Assembly (NCBI RefSeq): GCF_900142965.1
Contig: NZ_FRCQ01000011.1
Coordinates: 1-64,000, forward strand
DNA length: 64,000 nucleotides
Reading direction: 5' to 3'
Source of the DNA: Rhizobacter sp. OV335
Lineage (GTDB): Bacteria > Pseudomonadota > Gammaproteobacteria > Burkholderiales > Burkholderiaceae_C
The notes below the pieces were generated by a model. That model saw nothing but the letters and a program-made list of their open reading frames with translations, was not told the DNA's origin and did no database searches. Below, one piece after another: positions 29,702-38,272 of the stretch. A program made the position numbers and the translations under genes. How positions within the stretch are numbered: the stretch's first letter is position 1; each line of letters opens with the position of its first letter.

Positions 29702-30358
29702 TCAGCCGACCAGCAGGCGCAGCGCGGCGTCCAGGTGCTCGGTCGGCACGCGCTTGAAGCCCGAGCGCGCATAGCGCTGCAGGCGGCCGACCGCAAAGCC
29801 GGTCAGCACCGACGACTGCGCGTTCGCATCGACCGTCGGCGTCGACGAGCCGGCCGCTTCGGCGGCGCTGCGCAGGCTCTGGCGCAGCTGCGATTCGATG
29901 CGGTCGAAGAACTGGTTCATGCGGGCGACCAGGCGCTCGTTCTCGAACACCAGCGCATCGCCGACCATCACGCGCGTCATGCCGGGGTTCTTCTCGCCGA
30001 ACTGCAGCAGCACGGTGAGGATCTTCTGCGCCTGCACGACCCCGCTCGTCTCGCGCTCGGTGATCTGGTTGACCAGCGTGAACACGCTCTGCTCGATGAA
30101 CTCGATCAGGCCTTCGAACATCTGGGCCTTGCTCGCGAAATGGCGGTACAGCGCCGCTTCGGAGACATCGAGCTTGCCGGCCAGCGCGGCGGTCGTGATG
30201 CGGTCGGCACCCGGCTGCTCGAGCATGTGGGCCAGCGTCTGCAGGATCTGCACACGGCGTTCGCCGGGCTTCGGGCGCTTGCGGCCCGCCGGTTCGGCCA
30301 CCGCGTCGGCTGCCACCTCGGGACTGGTGTCTTCGGGGATGGCAGGGGTGTCGGTCAT
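29702..30358 (-). CDS. slmA: Nucleoid occlusion factor SlmA, TetR family
   Basis: SlmA binds chromosomal sites and antagonises FtsZ ring assembly over the nucleoid. The 218-residue protein has a disordered acidic N-terminus, the TetR helix-turn-helix (RRVQILQTLAHMLEQPGADRITTAALAGKLDVSEAALYRHFASKAQMF spans residues about 35-80), and the SlmA-type C-domain ending GRLQRYARSGFKRVPTEHLD. That last segment and the ITTAALA recognition helix separate SlmA from metabolic TetR regulators. It begins 17 bp after the HAD gene. Confidence 0.88.
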   Translation of the reverse strand: MTDTPAIPEDTSPEVAADAVAEPAGRKRPKPGERRVQILQTLAHMLEQPGADRITTAALAGKLDVSEAALYRHFASKAQMFEGLIEFIEQSVFTLVNQITERETSGVVQAQKILTVLLQFGEKNPGMTRVMVGDALVFENERLVARMNQFFDRIESQLRQSLRSAAEAAGSSTPTVDANAQSSVLTGFAVGRLQRYARSGFKRVPTEHLDAALRLLVG

Positions 30359-30375
30359 CGCGGCGGTCGGAGTTG

Positions 30376-31080
30376 TCACAGGGTGGGGAGCTTGTTCAGC
30401 GATCGAATTCTTGCATACACATAGGGGGGCTTTCGGCAAGGGTGAACGCCAACTTCTGTGCTGTTGTTCGCAACTTTGGCCGTCTTCAGGTAGCGCTGCA
30501 TCCAGACCGTGCGCATGCCGATGCGGTGCGCGGACTTCTGGTGCGCCAGCGTGTCCTCGACCAGCACGCAGCGCCGCGGCGCCACCTTCAGCCGCACCGC
30601 GACGCGCCGCAGCATGCGCGCGTCGGGCTTCGGGCGCAGGTCGCCGAACATCGTCATCTCGTCGATGCTGATCACGCCGTCGAAGCAGTCCGCGAGCCCC
30701 AGCGCCCGCAGCACGCGCAGCGCGTAGGAGCGCGGCGCGTTCGTCAGCAGCACCTTGCGGCCGCGCAGCCGGCGCAGCGCGGCGCGGTCGTGCGCGTGGG
30801 TGCGCAGCCGGTCCTCGAGGCCGGGCAGGCGGTGCGTTTCCTCGAGGAAGTGGCTCGCGTTGACGCCGTGGTGGCGCACCAGGCCGAGCAGCGTCGCGCC
30901 ATAGCGGTCCCAGTAGTGCTGGCGCAGCGCCGACGCCTCGGCCGGCGCCAGGCCCAGGTGCGCCGCGATGTAGTCGTTCATCGCCTGGTTGGTCGGGCCG
31001 AACGCGGCGTGCGACGCGTCGTGCAAGGTGTTGTCGAGGTCGAAGAGCCAGACTGTCGAGTGACGCCGCCCGCTGCTCAT
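30376..31080 (-). CDS. HAD hydrolase, pyrimidine 5'-nucleotidase type
   Basis: A 234-residue HAD phosphatase similar to pyrimidine 5'-nucleotidases. Motif I is WLFDLDNTLHDA (nucleophile and acid Asp), motif II is VLLTNAPRSYALRVL, and motif III/IV is KPDARMLRRV with CVLVEDTLAHQKSAH. The C-terminus IRSLNKLPTL is intact. The ATG overlaps the cueR stop by 4 bp, and slmA follows 17 bp on. HAD-slmA adjacent to argB is a common betaproteobacterial order; here copper genes come between. Confidence 0.9.
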   Translation of the reverse strand: MSSGRRHSTVWLFDLDNTLHDASHAAFGPTNQAMNDYIAAHLGLAPAEASALRQHYWDRYGATLLGLVRHHGVNASHFLEETHRLPGLEDRLRTHAHDRAALRRLRGRKVLLTNAPRSYALRVLRALGLADCFDGVISIDEMTMFGDLRPKPDARMLRRVAVRLKVAPRRCVLVEDTLAHQKSAHRIGMRTVWMQRYLKTAKVANNSTEVGVHPCRKPPYVYARIRSLNKLPTL

Positions 31081-31463
31081 TCGGCCAACTCATCGAGGAT
31101 CGGGCAATCGGGCCGCTGGTCGCCGTGGCAACAGCTCGCCAGCCGCGACAGCGTGCGCTTCATCGCCTCCATCTCGGTGATGCGGCGGTCGAGGTCGGCC
31201 ATGTGGGCGAGCGCGATGCGCTTCACATCGCCGCTCGCGCGCCGGCGGTTCTGCCACAGCTTCAGCAGCTCGCCGATCTCGGCCATGCCGAAGCCGAGGT
31301 CGCGGGCGCGCCGGATGAAGCGCAGCGTGTGCACCTCGTTGTCGCCGTACTGGCGGTAGCCCGCGTCGGTGCGGACGACCGACGGCAGCAGCCCCAGCGA
31401 TTCGTAGTGCCGCACCATCTTCGCCGACACGCCCGAGCGTTGCGCCGCTTCGCCGATGTTCAT
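31077..31463 (-). CDS. cueR: Copper-responsive MerR-family regulator CueR
   Basis: A 128-residue MerR-type regulator. The N-terminal winged helix ([20 protein letters not shown]) is followed by a dimerisation helix and a metal-binding loop with CHGDQRPDC, matching the two-cysteine, eight-apart arrangement of CueR (Cu(I)/Ag/Au). It begins inside the end of copA (4-bp overlap). Two CueR-type promoters with 19-bp spacers lie upstream of copA and of the divergent chaperone gene, so the operon is probably autoregulated. Confidence 0.92.
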   Translation of the reverse strand: MNIGEAAQRSGVSAKMVRHYESLGLLPSVVRTDAGYRQYGDNEVHTLRFIRRARDLGFGMAEIGELLKLWQNRRRASGDVKRIALAHMADLDRRITEMEAMKRTLSRLASCCHGDQRPDCPILDELAE

Positions 31464-33619
31464 CGTGCCGCTCCCTTCCAGCGCCGCAACAGCAGCGCAT
31501 TGCCGACCACGCTGACGCTGCTGAACGCCATCGCCGCACCGGCGATCACCGGGTTCAGCAACCCGAAGGCGGCCAGCGGGATGCCGACCACGTTGTAGAT
31601 GAAGGCCCAGAACAGGTTCTGGCGGATCTTGCGCTGCGTGAGCCGCGCGATCTCGAGCGCATCGGCGACCAGGCGCGGATCGCCGCGCATCAGCGTGACG
31701 CCGGCCGCCTGCATCGCGACATCGGTGCCGCTGCCCATCGCGATGCCGACGTCGGCCGCCGCCAGCGCCGGCGCATCGTTGATGCCGTCGCCAACCATCG
31801 CGACACGCGCGCCGCCGCGGCGCAGCGTCTCGACGAGCGCCGCCTTGTCCTGCGGCAGCAGCGCGGCGTGCACTTCGGTGATGCCGAGTTCGCGCGCCAG
31901 CTTGGCCGCAGCACCGGCGCTGTCGCCGGTCAGCATCAGGCAGCGCACGCCGAGTGCTTGCAGCTGGCGCACCGCGTCGGCCGCATGCGGCTTCGCGGCG
32001 TCGCCGAACGCCAGCAGGCCGCGCAGCCGCGACAGCGGTGCCGCCTCGGCCAGCCACGAGACGGTACGGCCGTCGGCTTGCAACGCGTCCGCGCGCGCCT
32101 GCAGCGGCGACAGGTCGATGCCCTGCTCCGCCATGAAGCGGCTGCTGCCGAGCAGCAGCGTGCGCCCGCCGACCTCGCCCGACAGCCCGCGGCCGGCGAC
32201 GCTGCGCACCTGGCCCGCCGTCGTGATCGCAATGCCATCACGCTTCGCGGCGGCCAGCACGGCCGCGGCCAGCGTGTGCTCGCTGCCGGCCTGCAGCGCC
32301 GCGCTGTCAGCGAGCAGCGAGGGTGCATCGCCGTCGGCCGGTTCGCAGGCGACAAGTTCCGGATGGCCTTCGGTCAGCGTGCCGGTCTTGTCGAACGCGA
32401 CGATGTCGACGTGGCGCGCGCGCTCCAGCGCCTCGGCGTCCTTGATCAGGATGCCGCGCCGGGCCGCGACGCCGGTGCCGGCCATCAGCGCCGCCGGCGT
32501 CGCGAGGCCGAGCGCGCACGGGCAGGCGATCACCAGCACCGCGACGGCGTTCAGCACCGCCTGCTCCCAGGCCCCCGTCGCCAGGCCCCAGCCGAGCAGC
32601 GTGACGACCGCGATCACCAGCACCACCGGCACGAACACCGCGCTGACACGGTCGACCAGTTTCTGGATCGGCGCCTTCTTCGCCTGCGCCGACTCGACCA
32701 GGTGGACGATGCGCGACAGCGCCGATTCGGCACCGAGCGTCGTCGCCCGCACCAGCAGCAGGCCTTCGCCGTTGACCGATCCTCCCGTGACGCGCCCGCC
32801 CGGCTGGCGCAACACCGGCAGGCCCTCGCCGGTGATCAGCGATTCATCGACATGGCTCTCGCCTTCGAGCAGCTCGCCGTCGACCGGCATGCGCTCGCCG
32901 GCCCGCACGACGACGAGGTCGCCGACCCGCAGCTGCGCAATCGGCAGCTCGAGTTCGACACCGTCCCGCCGCACGCGCGCCGTCTGCGGGCGCAGCGCAT
33001 TGAGCGCCTGGATCGCATCGGTCGCCTGTCGTTTGGCGCGCTGCTCCAGCCATTTGCCGAGCAGCACCAGCGTGATCACCACCGCCGACGCTTCGAAATA
33101 CAGGTGGCCGTGGCCTCCATGCGCCAGCAGCTGCTGCACGCTGAGGCCGAACGCGGCCGAGGTGCCGAGCGCGACCAGCAGATCCATGTTCCCGGTGCGC
33201 GCGCGCAGCGCCTTCCAGCCGGCGCGGTAGAAACGGGCGCCGAGCACGAACTGCACCGGCGCCGCCACCAGCAGTTGCAGCCAGCCCGGCAGCATCGCGT
33301 CGATGCCGGCGAGCGACAGCAGCATCGTCAGCACCAGCGGCAACGACAGCGCGGCGGCCGCGATCACCGGCCAGGCCGGCGCGGCGGCGGCCGGTGCCTC
33401 GTCGTCTTCATGCACATGCGCCGCATAACCGGCCTTCTCGACCGCCGCCAGCAGCGCCGCGGCATCGCCGGCGCTCGTCTGCACCTCGGCCCGCTCAGTC
33501 GCCAGGTTGACGGTCGCCGACACCACGCCGGGCACCTTCCGCAGGGCTTTCTCGACACGCGTGACGCAGGACGCGCAGGTCATGCCGTCGATGCTGAGGG
33601 ACAGGGAGTTCGTGTTCAT
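31460..33619 (-). CDS. copA: Copper-exporting P-type ATPase CopA
   Basis: A 719-residue P1B-type ATPase that exports Cu(I) to the periplasm. It has one N-terminal metal-binding domain (GMTCASC near residue 15), eight membrane helices, the transport-site motif [13 protein letters not shown] near residue 365, the phosphorylation site [12 protein letters not shown] near residue 415, and [20 protein letters not shown] near residue 640. The ATG lies just 6 bases after a CueR-type -10 box and no Shine-Dalgarno sequence is visible, so the mRNA may be leaderless. cueR follows with a 4-bp overlap. Confidence 0.96.
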   Translation of the reverse strand: MNTNSLSLSIDGMTCASCVTRVEKALRKVPGVVSATVNLATERAEVQTSAGDAAALLAAVEKAGYAAHVHEDDEAPAAAAPAWPVIAAAALSLPLVLTMLLSLAGIDAMLPGWLQLLVAAPVQFVLGARFYRAGWKALRARTGNMDLLVALGTSAAFGLSVQQLLAHGGHGHLYFEASAVVITLVLLGKWLEQRAKRQATDAIQALNALRPQTARVRRDGVELELPIAQLRVGDLVVVRAGERMPVDGELLEGESHVDESLITGEGLPVLRQPGGRVTGGSVNGEGLLLVRATTLGAESALSRIVHLVESAQAKKAPIQKLVDRVSAVFVPVVLVIAVVTLLGWGLATGAWEQAVLNAVAVLVIACPCALGLATPAALMAGTGVAARRGILIKDAEALERARHVDIVAFDKTGTLTEGHPELVACEPADGDAPSLLADSAALQAGSEHTLAAAVLAAAKRDGIAITTAGQVRSVAGRGLSGEVGGRTLLLGSSRFMAEQGIDLSPLQARADALQADGRTVSWLAEAAPLSRLRGLLAFGDAAKPHAADAVRQLQALGVRCLMLTGDSAGAAAKLARELGITEVHAALLPQDKAALVETLRRGGARVAMVGDGINDAPALAAADVGIAMGSGTDVAMQAAGVTLMRGDPRLVADALEIARLTQRKIRQNLFWAFIYNVVGIPLAAFGLLNPVIAGAAMAFSSVSVVGNALLLRRWKGAAR

Positions 33620-33625
33620 GCCGGG

Positions 33626-33656
33626 AGTCTCGACCTTACCATCATGGCAAGGTCAA
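33626..33656 (-). promoter_or_regulatory. CueR-type operator/promoter of copA
   Basis: Reading the minus strand, TTGACC (33651-33656) is followed by a 19-bp spacer and GAGACT (33626-33631). The spacer holds a dyad: CCTTGCC and GGTAAGG around ATGAT. A 19-bp spacer with an internal dyad is the hallmark of MerR-family promoters, and the half-sites resemble CueR boxes. The predicted transcription start falls on or within a base or two of the copA ATG. Confidence 0.75.
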
Positions 33657-33689
33657 GGCCTTGGAGCGCGTGGGGATTCATTCCCCGGC

Positions 33690-33720
33690 TTGACCTTGCC
33701 ACGGTGGCAAGCTTCACAGT
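33690..33720 (+). promoter_or_regulatory. CueR-type operator/promoter of the copper chaperone gene
   Basis: TTGACC at 33690-33695, a 19-bp spacer with the dyad CCTTGCC / GGCAAGC around ACGGT, and CACAGT at 33715-33720. It mirrors the copA site 33 bp away on the other strand. The transcript would start about 20 bases before the chaperone ATG, leaving room for GGAGAA. Confidence 0.75.
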
Positions 33721-33747
33721 CTGCGCACTACCTCAACGGAGAACCCC

Positions 33748-33939
33748 ATGATCGAGTTCCAGGTCGACGGCATGAGTTGCGGCCATTGCGTCAAGGCGGT
33801 GACGCAGGCGCTGAAAGAGGCCGATCCCCACGCGCTGGTCGTGGTGAACCTCGCGGAGCACACCGTCGAGGTGGAATCGGCGTCCGATCGAAGCCTCCTC
33901 GCCGCAGCGTTGACCGAGGCAGGGTACCCGCCCCGTTAG
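33748..33939 (+). CDS. Heavy-metal-associated domain protein, CopZ-like copper chaperone
   Basis: A 63-residue single HMA domain. The metal-binding loop is DGMSCGHCVKAV near residue 7; the ferredoxin-like fold continues to the C-terminus AALTEAGYPPR. Such proteins carry Cu(I) in the cytoplasm to CopA. GGAGAA lies 7 bases before the ATG. The gene is divergent from copA and has its own CueR-type promoter, so both would be induced together. Confidence 0.9.
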   Translation: MIEFQVDGMSCGHCVKAVTQALKEADPHALVVVNLAEHTVEVESASDRSLLAAALTEAGYPPR

Positions 33940-33946
33940 CCACGCC

Positions 33947-34882
33947 TCAGTGGCTGCGGATCATCGTGCCGTAGGCCTGCTCGGTCAGGATCTCCAGCAG
34001 CATCGCGTGCGGCACCCGGCCGTCGATGATGTGCACGGTGTTGACGCCGTTCTTCGCCGCATCGAGCGCCGATGCGATCTTCGGCAGCATGCCGCCGCTG
34101 ATCGTGCCGTCGGCGAACAGCTCGTCGATCTCGCGCGCCGACAGGTTGGTCAGCAGCTTGCCCTGCTTGTCGAGCACGCCCGGGATGTTGGTCAGCATCA
34201 GCAGCTTCTCGGCCTTCAGCACCTCGGCCAGCTTGCCGGCCACCACGTCGGCATTGATGTTGTAGTTCTCGTTCTCCGAGCCGAAGCCCAGCGGCGAGAT
34301 CACCGGGATGAACTGGTCGTCCTGCAGCGCCTTGACGACCGACGGGTCGATCGACTCGATCTCGCCGACCTGGCCGACATCGTGCACCTTGGTCGGGTCG
34401 TCGCGGTCGACCATCTTCAGCTTGTGCGCCCGGATCAGCCCGCCGTCACGCCCGGTCAGGCCGACGGCCTTGCCGCCGACCGCATTGATCAGGCCGACGA
34501 TGTCCTGCTGCACCTGGCCGGCCAGCACCCACTCGACCACTTCCATGGTCTCCTCGTCGGTGACGCGCATGCCCTGGATGAAGGTGCCCTTCTTGCCGAT
34601 CTTGGCCAACGCGTCCTCGATCTGCGGCCCGCCGCCGTGCACCACCACCGGGTTGATGCCGACCAGCTTCAGCAGCACCACGTCTTCGGCGAAGTCCTGC
34701 TGCAGCGACGGATCGGTCATCGCGTTGCCGCCGTACTTGATGACCATGGTCTTGCCATGGAACTTCTGGATGTACGGCAGCGCCTGGGCCAGGATCTCCG
34801 CCTTGTCGCGCGGGGAGATGTGCGACAGGTCGGGGCCGTTGTTGTGGCCGGCGGGCTTGCTGGCGGGGGGCTCGTTGTTCAT
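33947..34882 (-). CDS. argB: Acetylglutamate kinase ArgB
   Basis: ArgB phosphorylates N-acetylglutamate, the second step of arginine synthesis. The 311-residue protein has a short disordered N-terminus followed by [15 protein letters not shown] (Lys and Gly of the ATP site), [18 protein letters not shown] (substrate site), and [20 protein letters not shown]. The start MNNEPPAS is preceded by a purine-rich AAAGCCTCCTC region with only weak Shine-Dalgarno character. It faces the copper chaperone gene convergently, 7 bp apart. Confidence 0.97.
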   Translation of the reverse strand: MNNEPPASKPAGHNNGPDLSHISPRDKAEILAQALPYIQKFHGKTMVIKYGGNAMTDPSLQQDFAEDVVLLKLVGINPVVVHGGGPQIEDALAKIGKKGTFIQGMRVTDEETMEVVEWVLAGQVQQDIVGLINAVGGKAVGLTGRDGGLIRAHKLKMVDRDDPTKVHDVGQVGEIESIDPSVVKALQDDQFIPVISPLGFGSENENYNINADVVAGKLAEVLKAEKLLMLTNIPGVLDKQGKLLTNLSAREIDELFADGTISGGMLPKIASALDAAKNGVNTVHIIDGRVPHAMLLEILTEQAYGTMIRSH

Positions 34883-34944
34883 GAGGAGGCTTTCCGGAAC
34901 GCGGCCGCCACGGACCGCTGCGGCGCGAATTGTAGGGTCGGGAT

Positions 34945-35382
34945 TCAGGTCGTGTGCACGCCGCGTCCGGCCGGCGGCACGCCGCCCGGCGCATCCTTCG
35001 ACAAGGCCATCACGATGCCGCACAGCTCGTGCATGCGCTGCGGGCCGCACACCTGGGTCAGCAGCTCCAGTTGGCGCTCCAGCACCTGCAGGCTCGCCAG
35101 CCGCTCGCGCACGTGCGCCAGGTGGCCTTCGATCACCGCGTCCACCTTCGAGCAATCGGCCTGCGGGTGGTCGAGGAACTCGAGCAGCGGCCGCACCTCG
35201 TCCAAGCTCATGTCCAGCGACCGGCAGTTGCGAATGAAGCGCAGCCGTTGCACATCGGCCTCGGTGTAGCGGCGGTAGTTGTTGCCGCCACGCGCCGGCG
35301 CGGGCAGCAGCCCGGCCTTCTCGTAGTGCCGGATCGTGTCGACCGACACGCCGGTGGCTTCGGATACATCCTTGATGCGCAT
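34945..35382 (-). CDS. MerR-family Cd(II)/Pb(II)-responsive regulator (CadR/PbrR-like)
   Basis: A 145-residue MerR regulator. The N-terminal helix-turn-helix is [27 protein letters not shown]. Three cysteines in the CadR/PbrR arrangement are visible: one in ADCSKVD near residue 76, one in TQVCGPQ near residue 111 and one in HELCGIV near residue 120. The C-terminal tail lacks the His-rich end of some CadR proteins. It is divergent from a cation diffusion facilitator gene, and a MerR-type promoter with a 19-bp spacer lies between them. Confidence 0.88.
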   Translation of the reverse strand: MRIKDVSEATGVSVDTIRHYEKAGLLPAPARGGNNYRRYTEADVQRLRFIRNCRSLDMSLDEVRPLLEFLDHPQADCSKVDAVIEGHLAHVRERLASLQVLERQLELLTQVCGPQRMHELCGIVMALSKDAPGGVPPAGRGVHTT

Positions 35383-35388
35383 GGGGAC

Positions 35389-35419
35389 TTGACCTTGGAG
35401 GGACTCCAGGCTTTCGAAT
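35389..35419 (+). promoter_or_regulatory. MerR-type operator/promoter between the CadR-like regulator and the CDF transporter
   Basis: TTGACC at 35389-35394, a 19-bp spacer, then TCGAAT at 35414-35419. The spacer contains the dyad CCTTGGAG and CTCCAGG around GGA. The site begins only 7 bp from the regulator ATG, so the regulator would repress or activate its own gene from the same DNA. Confidence 0.7.
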
Positions 35420-35454
35420 GTGCCACAGCGCTTTCGCCTTGCCTCGAGTTCTCC

Positions 35455-36192
35455 ATGTCACGACATTGCTGCGATCACGATCACCACGCCCCGGCCGGTG
35501 CCCTTACCACGGGCCACGCGGGCCACGCGGGCCACGCGGGCCATGACCACGGCCACGGTCATTCCCACGACCACCTGCCGACCGGCCCGGTCTCGGCCGC
35601 CTACCGCCGCGTGCTGTGGGTCGCGCTGGTGCTGAACGCCGGCATGGCGGTGCTGGAAATCGGCGGCGGCGTGCACGCCGATTCGGCCTCGCTGCTGGCC
35701 GATGCGGCCGATTTCTTCGGCGATGCCGTCAACTACGGGCTGAGCCTGGTCGCGCTCGGGCTGGCCGCCGTCTGGCGGCCGCGCGTCGCCTGGTTCAAGG
35801 GCGCGACGATGGCGGTCTACGGTGCCGGCGTGCTGGGGCTGGCGCTGTGGCACGCCTGGTACGGCGCGTCGCCGGCGGCGGCCACGATGGGCTGGATCGG
35901 CGCGCTGGCGCTGGCGGTGAACCTGGGCGTCGCGCTGCTGCTCTACCGCTTCCGCGACGGCGATGCCAACATGCGCTCGGTGTGGCTGTGCAGCCGCAAC
36001 GACGCGATCGGCAATGCCGCAGTGCTGCTGGCGGCGGTCGGCGTGTTCGGCACCGGCACGATGTGGCCGGACGTCGTGGTCGCGCTGCTGATGGCCGGCC
36101 TCGGCCTGCAAGGCGGCATCGCGGTGATGCGGCAGGCGCGTACCGAGCTGCGGCGGGCCGGCCCGCTCAGTACCGCGTCGTCAGGTTCGTGA
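35455..36192 (+). CDS. Cation diffusion facilitator transporter with His-rich N-terminus
   Basis: A 245-residue CDF-type transporter, likely exporting Zn, Cd or Pb. The N-terminus (residues 4-42) is rich in His/Cys/Asp, with four near-identical GHA repeats (DNA repeats at 35512-35547). Six membrane helices follow. The usual metal-site residues of TM2 and TM5 appear as [12 protein letters not shown] and [12 protein letters not shown], that is D/D and D/N rather than the common H/D pairs. The large cytoplasmic C-terminal domain is absent, so the protein is about 50-80 residues shorter than typical CDFs. It overlaps ccdA by 26 bp, tail to tail. Confidence 0.85.
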   Translation: MSRHCCDHDHHAPAGALTTGHAGHAGHAGHDHGHGHSHDHLPTGPVSAAYRRVLWVALVLNAGMAVLEIGGGVHADSASLLADAADFFGDAVNYGLSLVALGLAAVWRPRVAWFKGATMAVYGAGVLGLALWHAWYGASPAAATMGWIGALALAVNLGVALLLYRFRDGDANMRSVWLCSRNDAIGNAAVLLAAVGVFGTGTMWPDVVVALLMAGLGLQGGIAVMRQARTELRRAGPLSTASSGS

Positions 36193-36895
36193 GCCAGGCG
36201 GGCGACACGTCGACCGCCCAGGCCTCGAAGCGCTTGTCCCATCCGCCCAGGATCGTGATGCCGATGGCCAGCATCAGCACGCCCAGCAGCAATTTGCCGC
36301 CCTGCCCGGCCGCCATCAGCCGGCCGCGCCAACGGGCGACGGCGCTGCGCGACAGCGAGCCCAGCAGCAGCAGCGGCGTGCCGGCCCCGAGCCCGAACAA
36401 GGCCATCAGCAGCGCGATCTGCGCCAGGTCCTTGCCCTGCGAGGCGAGCGTCGTCGCGGCGCCGAGCGTCGGGCCGACGCACGGGCTCCAGATCACGCCC
36501 AGCACCAGGCCGACCACGAACTGGCCGCCCGCACCCTCGAGCCGCAGGCGCGACAGCAATTGGTCGCCGGCCGCGCTCAGGCCCGACGTCGCCCCCGCGA
36601 AGCGCGCCTGCAGCCGTGTCGACAGCAGCAGCACGCCGAAGGCGATCATCACGACCGCGGCGACCGCCCGGAAGCTGCCCGAATCCAGCCCGAGCGCGGC
36701 ACCTGCCGTCGCCAGGAAAAGCCCGACCACGCTGAACGACAGCGCCAGCCCGAGCGCCAACGCATACGGACCGAACCGGTGCGCACCGACCGCCGTCGCC
36801 AGCAGGATCGGCACCAGCGGCAGCACGCAGGGCGACAGCGTCGACAGCACGCCCGCCAGGTACCCGAGGCCGAAGGTCGCGGCACCGAAATCCAT
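36167..36895 (-). CDS. CcdA-type cytochrome c biogenesis / thiol-disulfide membrane protein
   Basis: A 242-residue six-helix membrane protein of the CcdA/DsbD-beta group that moves reducing equivalents across the inner membrane. The two redox cysteines are in LSTLSPCVLPLVPI near residue 22 and GVIWSPCVGPTLG near residue 135. It begins 2 bp after the stop of a periplasmic thioredoxin gene (a GTG overlapping that stop is an alternative start), so the pair probably work together. Confidence 0.9.
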   Translation of the reverse strand: MDFGAATFGLGYLAGVLSTLSPCVLPLVPILLATAVGAHRFGPYALALGLALSFSVVGLFLATAGAALGLDSGSFRAVAAVVMIAFGVLLLSTRLQARFAGATSGLSAAGDQLLSRLRLEGAGGQFVVGLVLGVIWSPCVGPTLGAATTLASQGKDLAQIALLMALFGLGAGTPLLLLGSLSRSAVARWRGRLMAAGQGGKLLLGVLMLAIGITILGGWDKRFEAWAVDVSPAWLTNLTTRY

Positions 36896-36897
36896 GC

Positions 36898-37281
36898 TCA
36901 CAGCGCCTGCGCGAACACCACCTCGATGCCCGGGCGCGTGGTTTGCCCCGTCGAACGGGTGACCTCCTTGCCCCCCTTGAACACGACGAAGGTGCTCTGC
37001 TGCGACACGCGCAGCGCCTTCTTCAGCGCCTTCTCGGTGTCGAAGTCGGCGACGAAGAACTGCACCGGCTTCATCGGCGGCTCGTTCAGCACCTGCTCGA
37101 CCACCGGCTTCTGTGCACGGCAAGTCGGGCACCAGTCGGCGTGGAACTGCACGATGACCGGCCCCCCCGCCGCGACCGCCTTGTCGAAGGCGGCCTGGTC
37201 GAAGGGACGGGGCGCCGCCGCGGCGATCGAAACGGCCGCACCCGCCAGCCACAGGGTCAACAACTTGAACAGGGTTCGCAT
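36898..37281 (-). CDS. Periplasmic thioredoxin-fold protein
   Basis: A 127-residue secreted thioredoxin. A signal peptide (LFKLLTLWLAGAAVSIAAAA) is followed by one thioredoxin domain with the active site FHADWCPTCRAQKPV near residue 50 and the cis-proline region STFVVFKGGKEV. It is likely reduced by the adjacent CcdA and in turn reduces periplasmic disulfides, perhaps in cytochrome c maturation or copper handling. ATG at 37281 fits the signal peptide. Confidence 0.88.
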   Translation of the reverse strand: MRTLFKLLTLWLAGAAVSIAAAAPRPFDQAAFDKAVAAGGPVIVQFHADWCPTCRAQKPVVEQVLNEPPMKPVQFFVADFDTEKALKKALRVSQQSTFVVFKGGKEVTRSTGQTTRPGIEVVFAQAL

Positions 37282-37431
37282 CACGCACACTCCAGGGAGA
37301 ACGAACACGTGGGTCGCTCGCCGGCCCCCGAACTTACACACCGGGTCTTGTGGCGCGGCACGCAGGCCCCCACCTACCGGCTGCAAGTTCCTCTTTACCG
37401 AGGTCCTCCTGACAGAGAAAGGCAAACCGAC

Positions 37432-38271
37432 ATGAAACGACTTCTTGCCATGCTGGCCTTCGTGGCCATGGGCCTGGTGTCGGCCGCGGCGTTCGCGCTG
37501 CCGTCCGTCACCGATGTGCAGGCCGAGGTGCAGAAGGGCAACTACGCCCAGGCCGAAACCTTGATGCGCGACGTGGTGGCCGCCAAGCCCGGCAGCGCGA
37601 AGGCGCACTACGTGTATGCCGAAATCCTCGCGCACAACAAGCGCTACGAATTCGCGCTGCAGGAGGTACGCCTCGCGAAGCAGCTGGATCCGGCGATCGG
37701 CTTCACGCAGCCCGAGAAGTTCAAGAGCTTCGAGCAGCTGCTGGAGCGCGAGCAGCGCGGCGCCAGCGTTGGGGGCAATGCGACCGGTGGCAACACGGCC
37801 GGCACGGCGATGCAAGCTCCGCGCGCCGTCGAGCAGCGCAGCAGCGGCATCCCCGGCTGGATCTGGGGCGCCGGCTTCGCGGTGATCGCGGTGCTGCTGT
37901 GGCGCATGTTCAGCGCCCGCCGCGCTCAGCCGATGACGCCCGCCTATGCCGGCGGCATGCCGACCGGCGGCTACGGCCCGAACTACAGCCCGATGGGCGG
38001 CGGCACCGGCAGCGGCATGCTGGGCACCGGCCTGGCGGCGGCCGGCGGTTTCGCGGCCGGCATGCTGGCCGAGAAGATGCTCGACGGCCACCGCGACGGC
38101 GGATCGTCGTCGGCCAGCCATGCGTCGGATGGCGGCCTCACGCCCGGCTACTTCGACAACGGCGCAGCCGATGAGCTGTCGAACCGCTCGGTCGACTTCG
38201 GTTCCGGCGGCGATTGGGACAGCGGCGGCGGTGGGGGTGGCTCCGACGGCGGCGGCAGCGACGGTTGGTGA
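37432..38271 (+). CDS. Secreted TPR-containing protein with Gly-rich C-terminus, function unknown
   Basis: A 279-residue protein with a signal peptide (MKRLLAMLAFVAMGLVSAAAF), a tetratricopeptide-like pair near residues 25-90 (NYAQAETLMRDVVAAKPGSAKAHYVYAEILAH), a single membrane helix near residue 145 (IPGWIWGAGFAVIAVLLW), and a cytoplasmic or disordered tail of about 110 residues rich in Gly, Ser and Met, ending in runs of Gly and Asp. The layout recalls TPM-like envelope proteins but no TPM domain is present. It stands alone and converges with the methyltransferase gene, 1 bp apart. Confidence 0.75.
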   Translation: MKRLLAMLAFVAMGLVSAAAFALPSVTDVQAEVQKGNYAQAETLMRDVVAAKPGSAKAHYVYAEILAHNKRYEFALQEVRLAKQLDPAIGFTQPEKFKSFEQLLEREQRGASVGGNATGGNTAGTAMQAPRAVEQRSSGIPGWIWGAGFAVIAVLLWRMFSARRAQPMTPAYAGGMPTGGYGPNYSPMGGGTGSGMLGTGLAAAGGFAAGMLAEKMLDGHRDGGSSSASHASDGGLTPGYFDNGAADELSNRSVDFGSGGDWDSGGGGGGSDGGGSDGW

Positions 38272-38272
38272 C

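Noticed and set aside
26116-29757. A plus-strand open frame of about 1,200 codons
   Set aside because: It is antisense to the PAS-GGDEF gene and the phosphoesterase, both clear from domain motifs, and its product is low-complexity Gln/His/Arg.
35512-35547. Repeated GGCCACGCG units as a CRISPR-like array
   Set aside because: The units are 9 bp, contiguous, without spacers, in frame and encode the His-rich head of the CDF protein.
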